In this document: in pieces, positions 37,643 to 47,631 of the stretch
Layout of the letters: each line of letters opens with the position of its first letter
Position numbering within the stretch: the first letter of the stretch is position 1
NCBI GenBank assembly: GCA_020853525.1
Contig: JADYYS010000059.1
Coordinates: forward strand, 1-64,000
DNA length: 64,000 nucleotides
DNA from: Ardenticatenales bacterium
GTDB lineage: Bacteria; Chloroflexota; Anaerolineae; Epilineales; Epilineaceae
Reading direction: 5' to 3'
Notes under the pieces: generated by a model
The model's input: only the letters and a program-made list of their open reading frames with translations
Told to the model about the DNA's origin: nothing
The model's database searches: none
Translations under genes and position numbers: made by a program

Positions 37643-38788
37643 TTACGAGAACTCCAGCGGCCGCCGGCACATCCGCACGGACTGCACCAGCCCCAACGCG
37701 ACCATCGCCGTGAGGAGGCTCGAGCCGCCGTAGGACATGAACGGCAGGCTGAGGCCGGTCGGCGGCACCACCTGCAGCACGACGCCGATGTGGATCAGCG
37801 CCTGGCCGAAGAGGTACGTTGCGACGCCCGTGCAGACGAGCGCACCGGTGGAGTCGAGGGCGGTCGAGGCAGCGCGCAGGATGCGCAGCACGATGAAGCC
37901 GAGGAGGGCGACGGCGACGGCGCTGCCGACGATGCCGAGTTCCTCGGCGATGAGCGCGTAGATCGCGTCGGAGTGGAGCACTGGCACGAACCCGCCCTGT
38001 GACTGCGAGCCCTGCGCGTAGCCGATGCCGAGCAGCCCGCCGTTGCCGACCGCGATGAGCGCCTGCCGGCTCTGGTAGCCGGGCACGATCATGTCGGCGA
38101 AGCGCGCCAGCCAGTGCTCGTAGAGCAGTCCCATCCGGAAGCTGAGCGCAACGAGCGGTCCGGCCGGCAGGACCAGGAGGCCGAGGTGCAGCATTCGCGC
38201 CCCGGCCGCGAACGTGATGCCGAGCCAGATCAGCGACAGGACGACGGCCGTCGAGAGGTTGGGTTGCATGAGGATCAGGCCGACGGGCACCGCGATCATG
38301 CAGATCGCCCCGAGGAGGACGCGCGGTCGGCGGACGTCGTAGCGGCTGTAATAGGCGGAAAGCGCCACGATCATGACGACCTTCATCAGCTCGCTCGGCT
38401 GGATCGTCAGGATCCCGACCTCAAAGCCCCGCCGCGCGCCGAGCACCGTCACGCCGAAGACGAGGACGAGCCCGAGGGCGGCGACGAACATCCCGTAGAG
38501 CGGCAGCGCGAACGCCGCCAACGTGCGGTAGTCGCTGGCGCTGACGAGCCCGTACAGCACGAGACCGATCGCCGCGAACACGATCTGTTTGTAGACGTAG
38601 TCCTCCCACCACACGCTCGTCAGCCCGCCGCGCAGCGTCGCGCTGTAGATCATCGCCACACCGAATGCGACGGCCGCCGCGACGGCGAGCGTCATCAGCC
38701 AGTCGAAGGTGCGCAGCTTGCGCCACACCGCCTCCGGCAACGACGCCGTCGCCGGCCGCGGCAGACGCCCGACGAGCGCGCGGTTCAC
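37643..38788 (-). CDS. rodA: Rod-shape SEDS glycosyltransferase RodA
   Basis: 381 residues with about ten membrane segments. It has SEDS-family signatures: Q-P-S-E-L-M-K (near 150), Q-P-N-L-S-T-A-V-V (near 195), the G-x-G-x-x-G-S-Q-S-Q-G-G-F-V-P-x-L-H-S-D loop with E-E-L-G (near 270), and the final P-T-G-L-S-L-P-F-M-S-Y-G-G-S-S. Acts with PBP2 to polymerise peptidoglycan during elongation. The ATG overlaps the minE stop (ATGA). Its placement after min genes rather than beside mrdA is noted in the findings. Confidence 0.93.
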   Translation of the reverse strand: MNRALVGRLPRPATASLPEAVWRKLRTFDWLMTLAVAAAVAFGVAMIYSATLRGGLTSVWWEDYVYKQIVFAAIGLVLYGLVSASDYRTLAAFALPLYGMFVAALGLVLVFGVTVLGARRGFEVGILTIQPSELMKVVMIVALSAYYSRYDVRRPRVLLGAICMIAVPVGLILMQPNLSTAVVLSLIWLGITFAAGARMLHLGLLVLPAGPLVALSFRMGLLYEHWLARFADMIVPGYQSRQALIAVGNGGLLGIGYAQGSQSQGGFVPVLHSDAIYALIAEELGIVGSAVAVALLGFIVLRILRAASTALDSTGALVCTGVATYLFGQALIHIGVVLQVVPPTGLSLPFMSYGGSSLLTAMVALGLVQSVRMCRRPLEFS

Positions 38789-39072
38789 CGCCCGCCCCCT
38801 CCCGTCACACCGCCTCCGCCGCCGGACCGCCCGAGCGGGATCTCGGCCACCAAGCGCCCGCCTTGCTCCAACTTCACCTCGACGTCGGCGTTCGCGATGT
38901 CGACGTGGCGCGAGATCACGGCGATGATCTCATCGCGGATCAGCTCGAGCTGCGCCGGCGTCAGGCGCGCGCGGTCGTACTCCAGCACCACCTTCAGCCG
39001 CTCCTTGGCCACCCGGCCCGATGCATCGGACGCAGGTCCCACACGGCCCATCAAGCGATCAAGGAAGCCCAT
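38785..39072 (-). CDS. minE: Cell division topological factor MinE
   Basis: 95 residues. It starts MGFLDRLMGR, a membrane-targeting helix. The anti-MinCD stretch A-K-E-R-L-K-V-V-L-E-Y-D-R is followed by the dimerisation region L-E-L-I-R-D-E-I-I-A-V-I-S-R-H-V-D-I and V-E-V-K-L-E. The tail is Gly-rich, while the rest has family length. It is 2 bp after minD and overlaps rodA by ATGA. Confidence 0.93.
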   Translation of the reverse strand: MGFLDRLMGRVGPASDASGRVAKERLKVVLEYDRARLTPAQLELIRDEIIAVISRHVDIANADVEVKLEQGGRLVAEIPLGRSGGGGGVTGGGGR

Positions 39073-39074
39073 GG

Positions 39075-39905
39075 TCACCCTCCGTCCGGTCCGGCTCGGA
39101 ACAGGTTGCTCAGGCTCCTGAGGAACCCCTTGGCCTCGGCTTCGTCCAGCGCCATGAGCGGCACGGTCTCGCCTTCGATCCGGGCTGCGATGTTGTGGAA
39201 CGCCCGACCGGCGCGCGACGACGCGTCCAGCGCCACCGGTTCGCCGCGGTTCGTCGCGGCCACGATGCCGGCGTCCTCGGGCACGACGCCGAGGATGTCG
39301 ACGCGCAGGATATCGAGCACGTCCGCCGTGGTCATCATGTCGCCGCGCGCCACGAGGTCGGGCTTGATTCGGTTCAGAATCAGGACCGGTGCCGGCTTGC
39401 CGGCGGCCTCGACGAGTCCGACGATCCGGTCGGCGTCGCGGACGGCGGACACCTCCGGCGTCGTCACGAGAATCACGCGATCGGCCGGCGCCAGCGCGTT
39501 GCGAAAGCCCTGCTCGATGCCGGCCGGCGAATCGACGAGGATGTAATCGACATGCGTGCGCAAGTCCTCGCAGACCTGAACCATCTCCTCCTGCGACACG
39601 TCGTCCTTGTCGGAGTGCTGATCGGCCGCCAGCATGAGCAGACCGGGCACACGCTTGTCGCGGATCAGCGCTCGTTCCGCGTCGACGACGCCGCGCACGA
39701 CGTGCATGAGGTTGTATACGACGCGGTTCTCCAGGCCCATCACGACGTCGAGGTTGCGCAGCCCGATGTCGGCGTCGATGACCGCCACCGTCCGCCCTCG
39801 CCGCGCGAGCGCCACGCCGATGTTCGCCGTCGTCGTCGTCTTGCCGACGCCGCCCTTGCCGGACGTGATCGTGAAGACCTGGGCGCGCTGGGACTGTTCG
39901 TCCAT
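39075..39905 (-). CDS. minD: Septum-site determining ATPase MinD
   Basis: 276 residues. Deviant Walker A S-G-K-G-G-V-G-K-T-T-T lies near residue 15, V-I-D-A-D-I-G-L-R-N-L-D near 45, and D-S-P-A-G-I-E near 125. The C-terminal amphipathic helix G-F-L-R-S-L-S-N-L-F provides membrane binding. Partners are MinC and MinE. GGAG lies before the ATG at 39905; the longer open frame has no homology. Confidence 0.95.
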   Translation of the reverse strand: MDEQSQRAQVFTITSGKGGVGKTTTTANIGVALARRGRTVAVIDADIGLRNLDVVMGLENRVVYNLMHVVRGVVDAERALIRDKRVPGLLMLAADQHSDKDDVSQEEMVQVCEDLRTHVDYILVDSPAGIEQGFRNALAPADRVILVTTPEVSAVRDADRIVGLVEAAGKPAPVLILNRIKPDLVARGDMMTTADVLDILRVDILGVVPEDAGIVAATNRGEPVALDASSRAGRAFHNIAARIEGETVPLMALDEAEAKGFLRSLSNLFRAGPDGG

Positions 39906-40030
39906 GGATGCTGGCTCCGGGAGTAGAGTGGGGTCGGGGGCCTGTATTGGCCGAGGCAGGGCAGGCACGGGGACCCGCCCGTACATGGCTCATGCAGCTT
40001 GCAGCGTCAACTTCAAGTTCATCGCCGTCG
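39906..40030. repeat. minC-minD gap carrying a dispersed palindromic repeat
   Basis: The only sizeable gap inside the cluster (125 bp). Positions 39959-39984 match 58863-58888 at 24 of 26 positions; the shared core is GGGCAGGCACGGGGACC. The copy can form a small hairpin. It may modulate minD expression relative to minC. Confidence 0.55.
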
Positions 40031-40669
40031 TCATCGCCATCCCTCGACCACGATCCGTCCGTCGACCTCGCGCGCCACCTCCGGCACCGGCACCCGGTCC
40101 GGCTCCTCCGGCGCCCGGGCGAGCGCCGGTCCGATCCGCAGCTGCGTCGGTGCCAGGTCGAGCGCGCAGACCATCGCCCCGGCGCTCGCCAGCCCGGCCT
40201 CTACGGTGCCGCGCAGCCGTCCCCAGACGATGACATGGCCGCCGGCGATGATCTCGGCGCCCGGGTTCACATCGCCCAGAACGATGACCGTCCCATCATG
40301 GCTGATCCGCTGCCCGCCGCGCAAGGTGCGCTCGACGAGCAGCGCGCCTTCGGCGGCCACCGGTGCGGGGGCTGCCGGCGCCGTCGGGGCCGCCCGCCCG
40401 CCGATCGAGACCTCGACGAGCGACATGCCGGCCGCGGCCACTTTCTCCGCCAGCCGGGCGACGAGCACCGGATCCAACGGACCGGGCTTGACCTCGACCG
40501 CGGTCGGCGCGCCGGCGAAGAAGGTCCGGCCGCGCCGCGCCAGCTGGGCGTCGAGGCTGGCGAGGATGTCGTCCGGCGCCTCGCGGCCGTCGACGGTGAT
40601 CGTCACCGTGTTGCCGCGGCCCTTGATCGTCACCGGCGGCTTGGGCGGCAGCGGAACTTCCTGGCTCAT
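40031..40669 (-). CDS. minC: Septum-site determining protein MinC
   Basis: 212 residues. An N-terminal FtsZ-inhibitory domain (about 15-95) has the I-K-G-R-G-N opening. After an Ala/Pro linker comes the right-handed beta-helix domain with L-R-G-G-Q-R-I-S-H-D-G-T-V-I-V-L-G-D-V-N-P-G-A-E-I and G-H-V-I-V-W-G-R-L-R-G-T-V-E-A-G, the MinD-binding surface. The ATG overlaps the mrdA stop (ATGA), so expression is coupled to PBP2. Confidence 0.92.
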   Translation of the reverse strand: MSQEVPLPPKPPVTIKGRGNTVTITVDGREAPDDILASLDAQLARRGRTFFAGAPTAVEVKPGPLDPVLVARLAEKVAAAGMSLVEVSIGGRAAPTAPAAPAPVAAEGALLVERTLRGGQRISHDGTVIVLGDVNPGAEIIAGGHVIVWGRLRGTVEAGLASAGAMVCALDLAPTQLRIGPALARAPEEPDRVPVPEVAREVDGRIVVEGWR

Positions 40670-42843
40670 CCGTCGCCCCGTGACGGCGGGGCGTCCGCCG
40701 CGGCGCCGTCCGCCGCCGCGCCCGACGGCCCTTGGCCGGGCGACTCGGCATCGGCCTCGGCCGTCGGGCACGGCGGCGAGGTGCACGGCGTCGCTTCCGG
40801 GGCGGGCTGCGGGATGCCGAAGTACGTCCGCAGCACCTCGGCGGCGATCGGCGCGGCCACCTGCGAGCCCTCGATGATGTGGTCCAGACCGCGGCCGTCG
40901 ACGAACACGGCCAACGCGATCTCGGGCTTGTCGTATGGGGCGAAGGCGACAAACCAGGCATGGGTCAGCAGGTTGCCGTAGCGGTCGGTCCGTACGGTTG
41001 GCTTGCCGTCCTTGCCGGTGAACACGTCGGCGAACTCGGCCGTGCCCGTCTTGCCGGCGATCGCGACCTGCGGCGGCATGCCGGCCCACGAGGCCGTGCC
41101 GCCCGGCAGCACCGCCTGTCGCATCCCCTCGCGCACGAGCGCGAGGTGCGCCGGGTCGACGGGCACCTGCCGGATCACGCCGCCCGGCACCCGGCGCGGA
41201 TCGTCGCGGCCGTTGACGTCCGCAACGCGCGTCACGAGGTGCGGCCGATAGAGCGTCCCGCCGTTCGCCACCGCGGCCGTCGCGTTCGCCATCTGGAGGG
41301 GCGTCGCCAGCGAATAGCTCTGGCCGATGCCCATGTTGTAGGTCTGGCCGGTGCCCCAGTACTCGCCGTTGTGGGCCGCCAGCCACCGCTTGTCCGGCAC
41401 GAGTCCCTCGACCTCGCCGACGAGCTCGATGCCCGTCAGCGCACCGAGGCCGAACGCCATGGCGTAGCGGCCGAGCCGGTCGCTCCCAAGACCCGCCTGG
41501 TTCGCCCCGCCTTCGTAGTAGCCCCCGGCGACCTCGTAGAAAAAGACGTCGCACGATTGGGCCAGGGCGCCGACGACGTTCAACGCCCCGTGCCCGCCGC
41601 GATTCCAGCACACGAACTGTTGGCGCGCCGCGGGGTTGTAGGCGTGCGGCAGGTAGATGGCGCCGGGATCGACGATCCGCGTCTGGCCCGTGATCACGCC
41701 TTCCTGCAGGGCGGCGGATGCGGTGATGATCTTGTAGGTCGAACCCGGCGGCTGGCCCGTGAGGGCCCGGTTGACCAAGGGCAGATCGGGATCGGTCAGC
41801 AGCTTGACGAACGCCTCGGGTGAGGCGCCTGTCGAGAACATGTTGTTGTCGAACGTCGGCAGCGTCACGAGCGCCCGCACGGCGCCGTCCCGCGGGTCGA
41901 TCGCCACGACGGCGCCGCTCTTGGAGCCCGACTTGCGGAGTCCGCGCGCCAGCGCCTCCTCCGCCGCCTGCTGGAACGTCAGGTCGATCGCGAGCTCGAG
42001 GTTGTCACCCGGCACGGGCTCGCGGCGCGTCGTCTCCAGCCGCCGCAGGGGGCGACCATGGGCGTCGACGACGACGATCTGCTCCCCTTTCCCGCCGCGC
42101 AGCACGTCCTCGTAGCTGGCCTCGATCCCGCTCCGGCCGACGCTGTCGTACACCCGGTAGTCCTTGGCGAGGTAGCCGTCGACCTCCTCCTCGGGGATCG
42201 AGCCGGTGAAGCCGAGGATGTGGGCGAGCGTCGGACCGGCCGGATACTCGCGCACGCTGGACTCGGTCACGAGGACGCCGGGCAGATCGCCCTGGCGCTC
42301 CATCAACCGGAAGGCGGCATCGCGCGGCACGTTGCGGTCGATCGGGATCGGCTGCCAGCCGGCCCACACGGTCTCGCCCGCTTCGTTGACGGGCATGAGC
42401 CGGACGATGCTGCGCGGCGCCGCGAACATCGCCCGCACCGCGTCGTCCTGCGCGCCGCCTTGCGCGTCCCGCGGTCCGGACCGCCCGACGCGCATGCTGG
42501 CGGCACGGGGATAGACCGACATGCCGATGCGCTCCGCGACGGTATTCAGCACGCGCTCGCGCGCTTCGGCGGAAACGTCCGCCAGGGCCCCCGGCACGAT
42601 GGACACCGTGAACCGCGGGCGGTTGAAGACCACCTGCTCACCCTTGCTGTCATAGATCACGCCCCGGTCGGCCTCGATCTCCTGGGCCACGTAGCGGTTG
42701 TTGCGCGCATCCGTGCGCAGCTCGGCGCCGCGGATCACCTGGATCTGCCACTGGCGACCGAGGAGCGCCGCCAGCGCGACGACGACGATCGCCCGCAGGC
42801 CGATCAAGCGCGTGGTGCGGAGCGGACCCGGTACGCCCGCCAT
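40666..42843 (-). CDS. mrdA: Penicillin-binding protein 2, elongasome transpeptidase
   Basis: 725 residues. One N-terminal membrane segment (AIVVVALAALLGRQWQI) is followed by a dimerisation/pedestal domain and a transpeptidase domain. Active-site motifs: S-T-Y-K near residue 365 (P-P-G-S-T-Y-K), S-C-D in A-Q-S-C-D, and K-T-G-T near 600. D-R-G-V-I-Y-D is the usual pedestal opening. The C-terminus has an Ala/Ser-rich extension of about 45 residues. The start at 42843 is 2 bp after mreD; the longer frame overlaps mreD. Confidence 0.94.
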   Translation of the reverse strand: MAGVPGPLRTTRLIGLRAIVVVALAALLGRQWQIQVIRGAELRTDARNNRYVAQEIEADRGVIYDSKGEQVVFNRPRFTVSIVPGALADVSAEARERVLNTVAERIGMSVYPRAASMRVGRSGPRDAQGGAQDDAVRAMFAAPRSIVRLMPVNEAGETVWAGWQPIPIDRNVPRDAAFRLMERQGDLPGVLVTESSVREYPAGPTLAHILGFTGSIPEEEVDGYLAKDYRVYDSVGRSGIEASYEDVLRGGKGEQIVVVDAHGRPLRRLETTRREPVPGDNLELAIDLTFQQAAEEALARGLRKSGSKSGAVVAIDPRDGAVRALVTLPTFDNNMFSTGASPEAFVKLLTDPDLPLVNRALTGQPPGSTYKIITASAALQEGVITGQTRIVDPGAIYLPHAYNPAARQQFVCWNRGGHGALNVVGALAQSCDVFFYEVAGGYYEGGANQAGLGSDRLGRYAMAFGLGALTGIELVGEVEGLVPDKRWLAAHNGEYWGTGQTYNMGIGQSYSLATPLQMANATAAVANGGTLYRPHLVTRVADVNGRDDPRRVPGGVIRQVPVDPAHLALVREGMRQAVLPGGTASWAGMPPQVAIAGKTGTAEFADVFTGKDGKPTVRTDRYGNLLTHAWFVAFAPYDKPEIALAVFVDGRGLDHIIEGSQVAAPIAAEVLRTYFGIPQPAPEATPCTSPPCPTAEADAESPGQGPSGAAADGAAADAPPSRGDG

Positions 42844-42845
42844 GC

Positions 42846-43352
42846 CTAACGCTCCCACGCCAGCCGCGGCGGGCCGCTGCGCCGCGCGAGCCAGCGCAGC
42901 GGAAAGTAGACGATCGGCAACCACAAGAGGTTGAGGAGCACGGTCGGCAGCACGGTCGGGACGAGCGCCGCAGGTCGGACGTCGACGATGTCCCCGATCA
43001 GACCGAGGACGACGATCTGGCCGGCGATGAAGACGATCGTCGCCAACGTGGTGAGCGCGGCCGGCATGAAGATCGCGTCCGCCAGCCGCCCGGAGCCGAG
43101 CCCGACGACGAGCGCCGCCGCGATGAGCGGCAGCGTGTACGTGCCGATCGGCTTGGGCGACATCACGTCGCTCAACAATCCGGCGGCGAGCGCCCAGGCC
43201 ATGCCCTGGCGTGGGCCGCGCACGTAGCCCCAGCTGACGACGACGAGCAACGTCAGCAAGGGCACGGCGCTGCCGAGCGCGGCCGAGGGCATGAGCGCGA
43301 CCTGCGCGATCACCACCCCGAGCAGGATGAGCGCCGCGCCGTACGGGTTCAC
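42846..43352 (-). CDS. mreD: Rod-shape determining membrane protein MreD
   Basis: 168 residues with about five hydrophobic segments. The typical W-G-Y-V-R-G-P-R-Q-G-M-A-W-A segment is near residue 45 and G-L-L-S-D-V-M-S-P-K-P-I-G follows. Partner of MreC and the elongasome. Position between mreC and mrdA supports the call. Confidence 0.92.
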   Translation of the reverse strand: MNPYGAALILLGVVIAQVALMPSAALGSAVPLLTLLVVVSWGYVRGPRQGMAWALAAGLLSDVMSPKPIGTYTLPLIAAALVVGLGSGRLADAIFMPAALTTLATIVFIAGQIVVLGLIGDIVDVRPAALVPTVLPTVLLNLLWLPIVYFPLRWLARRSGPPRLAWER

Positions 43353-43366
43353 GACCGCACGTGCGT

Positions 43367-44320
43367 TCAGGGCCGGACGTCTGCGCCGGAAGCGGCCGAT
43401 CCGTCGGGGGCCGAGCCGTCGGCGGCGGAGCCGTCGGGGGCTGATCCGCTGTCCGTTGAACCGGCGGCGTCGGGCAGCGGCACGGCGCGCCAGCCGGTGA
43501 TGACGAGAGCGAACTCGACGCTGCCGAGGTCGACGAACGGCCGGACGACCGCCTCCTGGTTCGGCCGCTCGTCGCTCTGCCGCACCTCGATCACCTGGCC
43601 GATCGGCACCATCCGCGGGAAGCCGTTCGTGCCGTCGAGCCCGCTGGTGTGGATCACGTCGCCGACGACGATGTTGGGCGGCATGCCGGGCCCGTTTTGC
43701 GGCACGTAGCGCAGCGTGAGGTCGCCCCCGACCGAGCCGACGAGCATTCCGGTGGCCCGTGATCGCTCGACGCGCGCCCCGACGGCCGAACCGCCGTCGT
43801 TGATCAACAGGACCTGGCTCGCCTCGCCGAACGTGCGCACCACCCGGCCGACGAGACCGCGATGCGTGGCCACCGGGTCACCCTCGGCGACGCCGGCCAG
43901 ACTGCCCTGGTCGATCCAGATGGCATGCACCAGTCCGCCCGGTTCGCCGCCGACGACGTCCGCACGCACGCTGGCGCCCAGCAGATCGAGGTCCACGCGG
44001 TCCCGCTTGTAGCCGAGGGCGGCGCGAAGCTCTTCGTTCTCGCGGATCAGCTGGCCCTGCTTCGTGGACTCGACCTGGAGCCGGGCGTTCTCCTCGGTCA
44101 ACTCGGCCACCTTGGCCTCGAGCGCCTCGCTGCTGCGCGACCACTCCGTCACGACCCCCACCTGCTCGCGCGCGCCGCGCAGCGCATGCGTGACGGGCGC
44201 GAGGACGCGCGACAGCGTGCCGTTGATCGCCGCCGGCCCGCGCCAACCGCGCGCCAAGCCGAACACGACGCCGAGGAGCGCCAGCGCGAACATCCACGAC
44301 GGCCGGTCGCGGCGCGACAT
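43367..44320 (-). CDS. mreC: Rod-shape determining protein MreC
   Basis: 317 residues. An N-terminal membrane anchor (MFALALLGVVFGLARGW) is followed by a coiled coil (about 60-95: A-K-V-A-E-L-T-E-E-N-A-R-L) and two beta domains with G-L-V-G-R-V-V-R-T-F and V-L-L-I-N-D. The C-terminal tail is an acidic Asp/Ser/Gly/Ala low-complexity stretch (S-A-P-D-G-S-A type repeats). Scaffold linking MreB to PBP2/RodA. The start at 44320 is 10 bp after mreB. Confidence 0.93.
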   Translation of the reverse strand: MSRRDRPSWMFALALLGVVFGLARGWRGPAAINGTLSRVLAPVTHALRGAREQVGVVTEWSRSSEALEAKVAELTEENARLQVESTKQGQLIRENEELRAALGYKRDRVDLDLLGASVRADVVGGEPGGLVHAIWIDQGSLAGVAEGDPVATHRGLVGRVVRTFGEASQVLLINDGGSAVGARVERSRATGMLVGSVGGDLTLRYVPQNGPGMPPNIVVGDVIHTSGLDGTNGFPRMVPIGQVIEVRQSDERPNQEAVVRPFVDLGSVEFALVITGWRAVPLPDAAGSTDSGSAPDGSAADGSAPDGSAASGADVRP

Positions 44321-44330
44321 CCGACGGCGC

Positions 44331-45401
<1,071 letters not shown>

Positions 45402-45459
45402 GAAAGCGGGCTCCTCAAACGGCCGCGGTACAGGAACGGACCTGCGGCGGACCCGGCGC

Positions 45460-45468
45460 AGTATACCA
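45460..45468 (-). promoter_or_regulatory. Extended -10 promoter of the mre-min cluster
   Basis: On the minus strand, TGGTATACT with no convincing -35 box. Initiation near 45453 would give a leader of about 50 nt before the mreB GTG. It lies between the rplY terminator and mreB. Confidence 0.55.
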
Positions 45469-45521
45469 TACGGGTCCGGCCCGGTCTGCTCGTACGTCGG
45501 CGCACGCCGCCCGTACGACGC

Positions 45522-45547
45522 AAAACGGGCGGCCTCTCGGCCGCCCG
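45522..45547 (-). terminator. Rho-independent terminator after rplY
   Basis: On the minus strand, a 9-bp stem (GGGCGGCC-type arms 45539-45547 and 45526-45534, loop GAGA) is followed by TTTT. It separates rplY from the mre promoter. Confidence 0.7.
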
Positions 45548-45615
45548 CGATTGCGATGATCTGGTCGTGATCCTGAAGCGCCGAGCGAGCCTGGCGACGT
45601 CGGCACCCCGAACGG

Positions 45616-46299
45616 TCAGTCGGCGTCCGTACCCGACTCCGACGCGCCGTCGTCCGCATGCGCGGCGGCGTACTCGGAGGTCGACGGGTCCATCGTCGCA
45701 AGGTAGTCGTCGTCGCCGACGACCGCCGCACCGCGCCGGAGCGCCGCCATGCGCGCGACGGCGCGGTTCGAATCGTCCATGATCCGGACGCCCTTCGGCA
45801 CGTCCACATCCGAAATGCGCAGGACCTGGCTGAGCTCTTTCAGCTTGCCGCCGTCGACGACGATCTCCTGCGGGAGGTCCTTGGGGAGGGCGCGGACGAT
45901 GACATGGTCGAGCAGCGCGCGGATCATCGCCTCGTTGCGCTGCACGGCCGGCGGCACCTTGCCCCCGATCCGCACCGGGATCGCCGTCTGGACGGGCACT
46001 CGCTCGCTGACCTCGAGCAGGTCGGCGTGGATCGGCGTGAGCTTGGTCGGGTGGATCTGCAGCGCCCGGGCAATCGCCAGGCGCGGCTTCTTGTCGCCCT
46101 CGATGTCCACGTGGATCAGCCGCGTCGTGCCGGCCTTGTGGAGGACGGCGCGCAGGTGCTTCGTGTCCACCTGCAGGCTGACGGGCTCGCTCTCGGGACC
46201 GTACAGCACGCACGGCGTCAAGCCGGCCCGCCGCAGCCCGGCCACCTTCTTGCCGAGAACCGTGCGCAACTGCGTGTTCAGAGTGATCTGCTCGCTCAC
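45616..46299 (-). CDS. rplY: Ribosomal protein L25 / general stress protein Ctc
   Basis: 227 residues. The 5S rRNA-binding L25 domain lies at residues 1-95: L-R-T-V-L-G-K-K-V-A-G-L-R-R-A-G, then P-C-V-L-Y-G, with H-A-D-L-L-E-V at its end. The C-terminal TL5/CTC-type domain follows (V-P-V-Q-T-A-I-P-V), with a short acidic tail. GTG start with AGGAG 7 nt upstream; the longer upstream frame has no homology. Confidence 0.92.
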   Translation of the reverse strand: MSEQITLNTQLRTVLGKKVAGLRRAGLTPCVLYGPESEPVSLQVDTKHLRAVLHKAGTTRLIHVDIEGDKKPRLAIARALQIHPTKLTPIHADLLEVSERVPVQTAIPVRIGGKVPPAVQRNEAMIRALLDHVIVRALPKDLPQEIVVDGGKLKELSQVLRISDVDVPKGVRIMDDSNRAVARMAALRRGAAVVGDDDYLATMDPSTSEYAAAHADDGASESGTDAD

Positions 46300-46422
46300 G
46301 ATGAGGCTCCTGCAACCGTCCCACGCGGACGCCCGAGCGGCGGCCGGATTGTCGATCCACCTGTGCTTGTCGATCCGACTCTGCCGCGGCGCCGAACGGT
46401 GCCGGCGCGGCGACGAACGGAG

Positions 46423-46451
46423 AGGATAAGGGCTTCGAGGCGTGAGCGCAA
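46423..46451 (-). promoter_or_regulatory. Candidate rplY promoter
   Basis: On the minus strand, TTGCGC (46451-46446) and TATCCT (46428-46423) are 17 bp apart. This gives a leader of about 115 nt to the GTG at 46299. It lies just past the end of the glycosyltransferase gene. Confidence 0.45.
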
Positions 46452-46453
46452 GT

Positions 46454-47545
46454 TCAGGGCGCGTCCGGACCGTGCGACCCCCGCGCATGTACCTTCTGGG
46501 GTCGTTTCGATCCGCCGTCCGCCCGCCAATCCGGCGGTCGCTCCCGCCGCCGCCACGCCCAACCGACCGGGTAGCCGAACATCTTGGCGACATCACCCGT
46601 GATCCGGATCACCGGCACGCACCACGCCGCGATCACCCGCTCGCCGACGGTCAGCGGCTGCCACTGGCGCGCAAGTCGCCGGTAGGGCTGCGCGACCATT
46701 GCCACGATGCCTGCCGCCGGAACGATCCACCACAAGGCGCTGTCGAACATGGCCAGGCCGACGAGCGACGGACCGGCCGCGACGTACGTGAGGTATCGGA
46801 CGGCGTGGCGCCTCCGCCACAGATCGGCCTTGCCGTCGCCGCGGGCGTACAGGTAGTACTGGCGGGCGAACCGGGCGAGGGACGATCGCGGCCGGAAACG
46901 AGCGACGGCCGACGGCGCGAAGGCAGGCGGTCCGGCGATCCGCTTGAGCCGGAGGTCGAACACGAGGTCCTCGCAGTAGTCGAGCCACTCCGGGTAGCCG
47001 CCGATCGCCGCGGCATCCGCCTTCAGGAAGGCCACGGACCGGCTGGACGGGAGGAACGTCGTCGGGTCGATGTCCCCCACCTCCGGCAGCGTCGTCGCGC
47101 CGAGCGCCGTTTCGAACGGGCCCTCCGGCGCGCTCGTGAAGAACCCGGCCGCCCAGCGCGCCTCGCCCCGCTCGATCGGCGCCACGAGGTCGGCCAGCCA
47201 GCCCGGCACGAGGCGCACGCCGGCATCCGTGGCCGCCAGGATCGGCCCGGCGGCCGCGGCGATCGCTGCGTTGCGGCCCTGCGAGATGTTTGCCCCCGGC
47301 CGCTCGACGAGCGTGAGCCGCAGCGCCTCGCCATCCGGCCGCGCCGCCCGCCATGCCCGCACCGCGCCGACGGTGCCGTCCGTCGAGCCGCCGTCGACGA
47401 CGACGACCTCGTCCGGGGGCCGGGTCTGCGCCGCGAGGCTGTCGAGAAGCGCTGGAATCGTCGCCGCCTCGTTGTACACCGTGGCGATCACCGATACCGC
47501 GCGAGCGGCGGGCGCGCCGGACGGGAGGTCGTCGTCGTCGTGCAT
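46454..47545 (-). CDS. Family 2 glycosyltransferase
   Basis: 363 residues. It has a GT-A domain with V-S-V-I-A-T-V-Y-N-E (near 18), E-V-V-V-V-D-G-G-S-T-D-G-T, G-R-N-A-A-I, and A-A-T-D-A-G-V as the metal-binding D-x-D-like site. C-E-D-L-V-F-D-L-R-L-K follows near 205. Two C-terminal hydrophobic segments (about 275-310) suggest membrane attachment. The sugar and acceptor are unknown; an envelope glycan role is plausible given the neighbours. No ribosome site. Confidence 0.88.
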   Translation of the reverse strand: MHDDDDLPSGAPAARAVSVIATVYNEAATIPALLDSLAAQTRPPDEVVVVDGGSTDGTVGAVRAWRAARPDGEALRLTLVERPGANISQGRNAAIAAAAGPILAATDAGVRLVPGWLADLVAPIERGEARWAAGFFTSAPEGPFETALGATTLPEVGDIDPTTFLPSSRSVAFLKADAAAIGGYPEWLDYCEDLVFDLRLKRIAGPPAFAPSAVARFRPRSSLARFARQYYLYARGDGKADLWRRRHAVRYLTYVAAGPSLVGLAMFDSALWWIVPAAGIVAMVAQPYRRLARQWQPLTVGERVIAAWCVPVIRITGDVAKMFGYPVGWAWRRRERPPDWRADGGSKRPQKVHARGSHGPDAP

Positions 47546-47554
47546 GGTGGGCGG

Positions 47555-47560
47555 ATTATA
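47555..47560 (-). promoter_or_regulatory. -10 box giving a probably leaderless glycosyltransferase mRNA
   Basis: TATAAT on the minus strand ends 9 nt before the ATG at 47545. The predicted start is within a few bases of the codon. No convincing -35 box. Confidence 0.5.
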
Positions 47561-47631
47561 CGGGGATGTTAACGGGGAACCGGCGCACCCGATCGGACGC
47601 GGCGCGGCGGTGGACCCTACCATTGTCGCCC

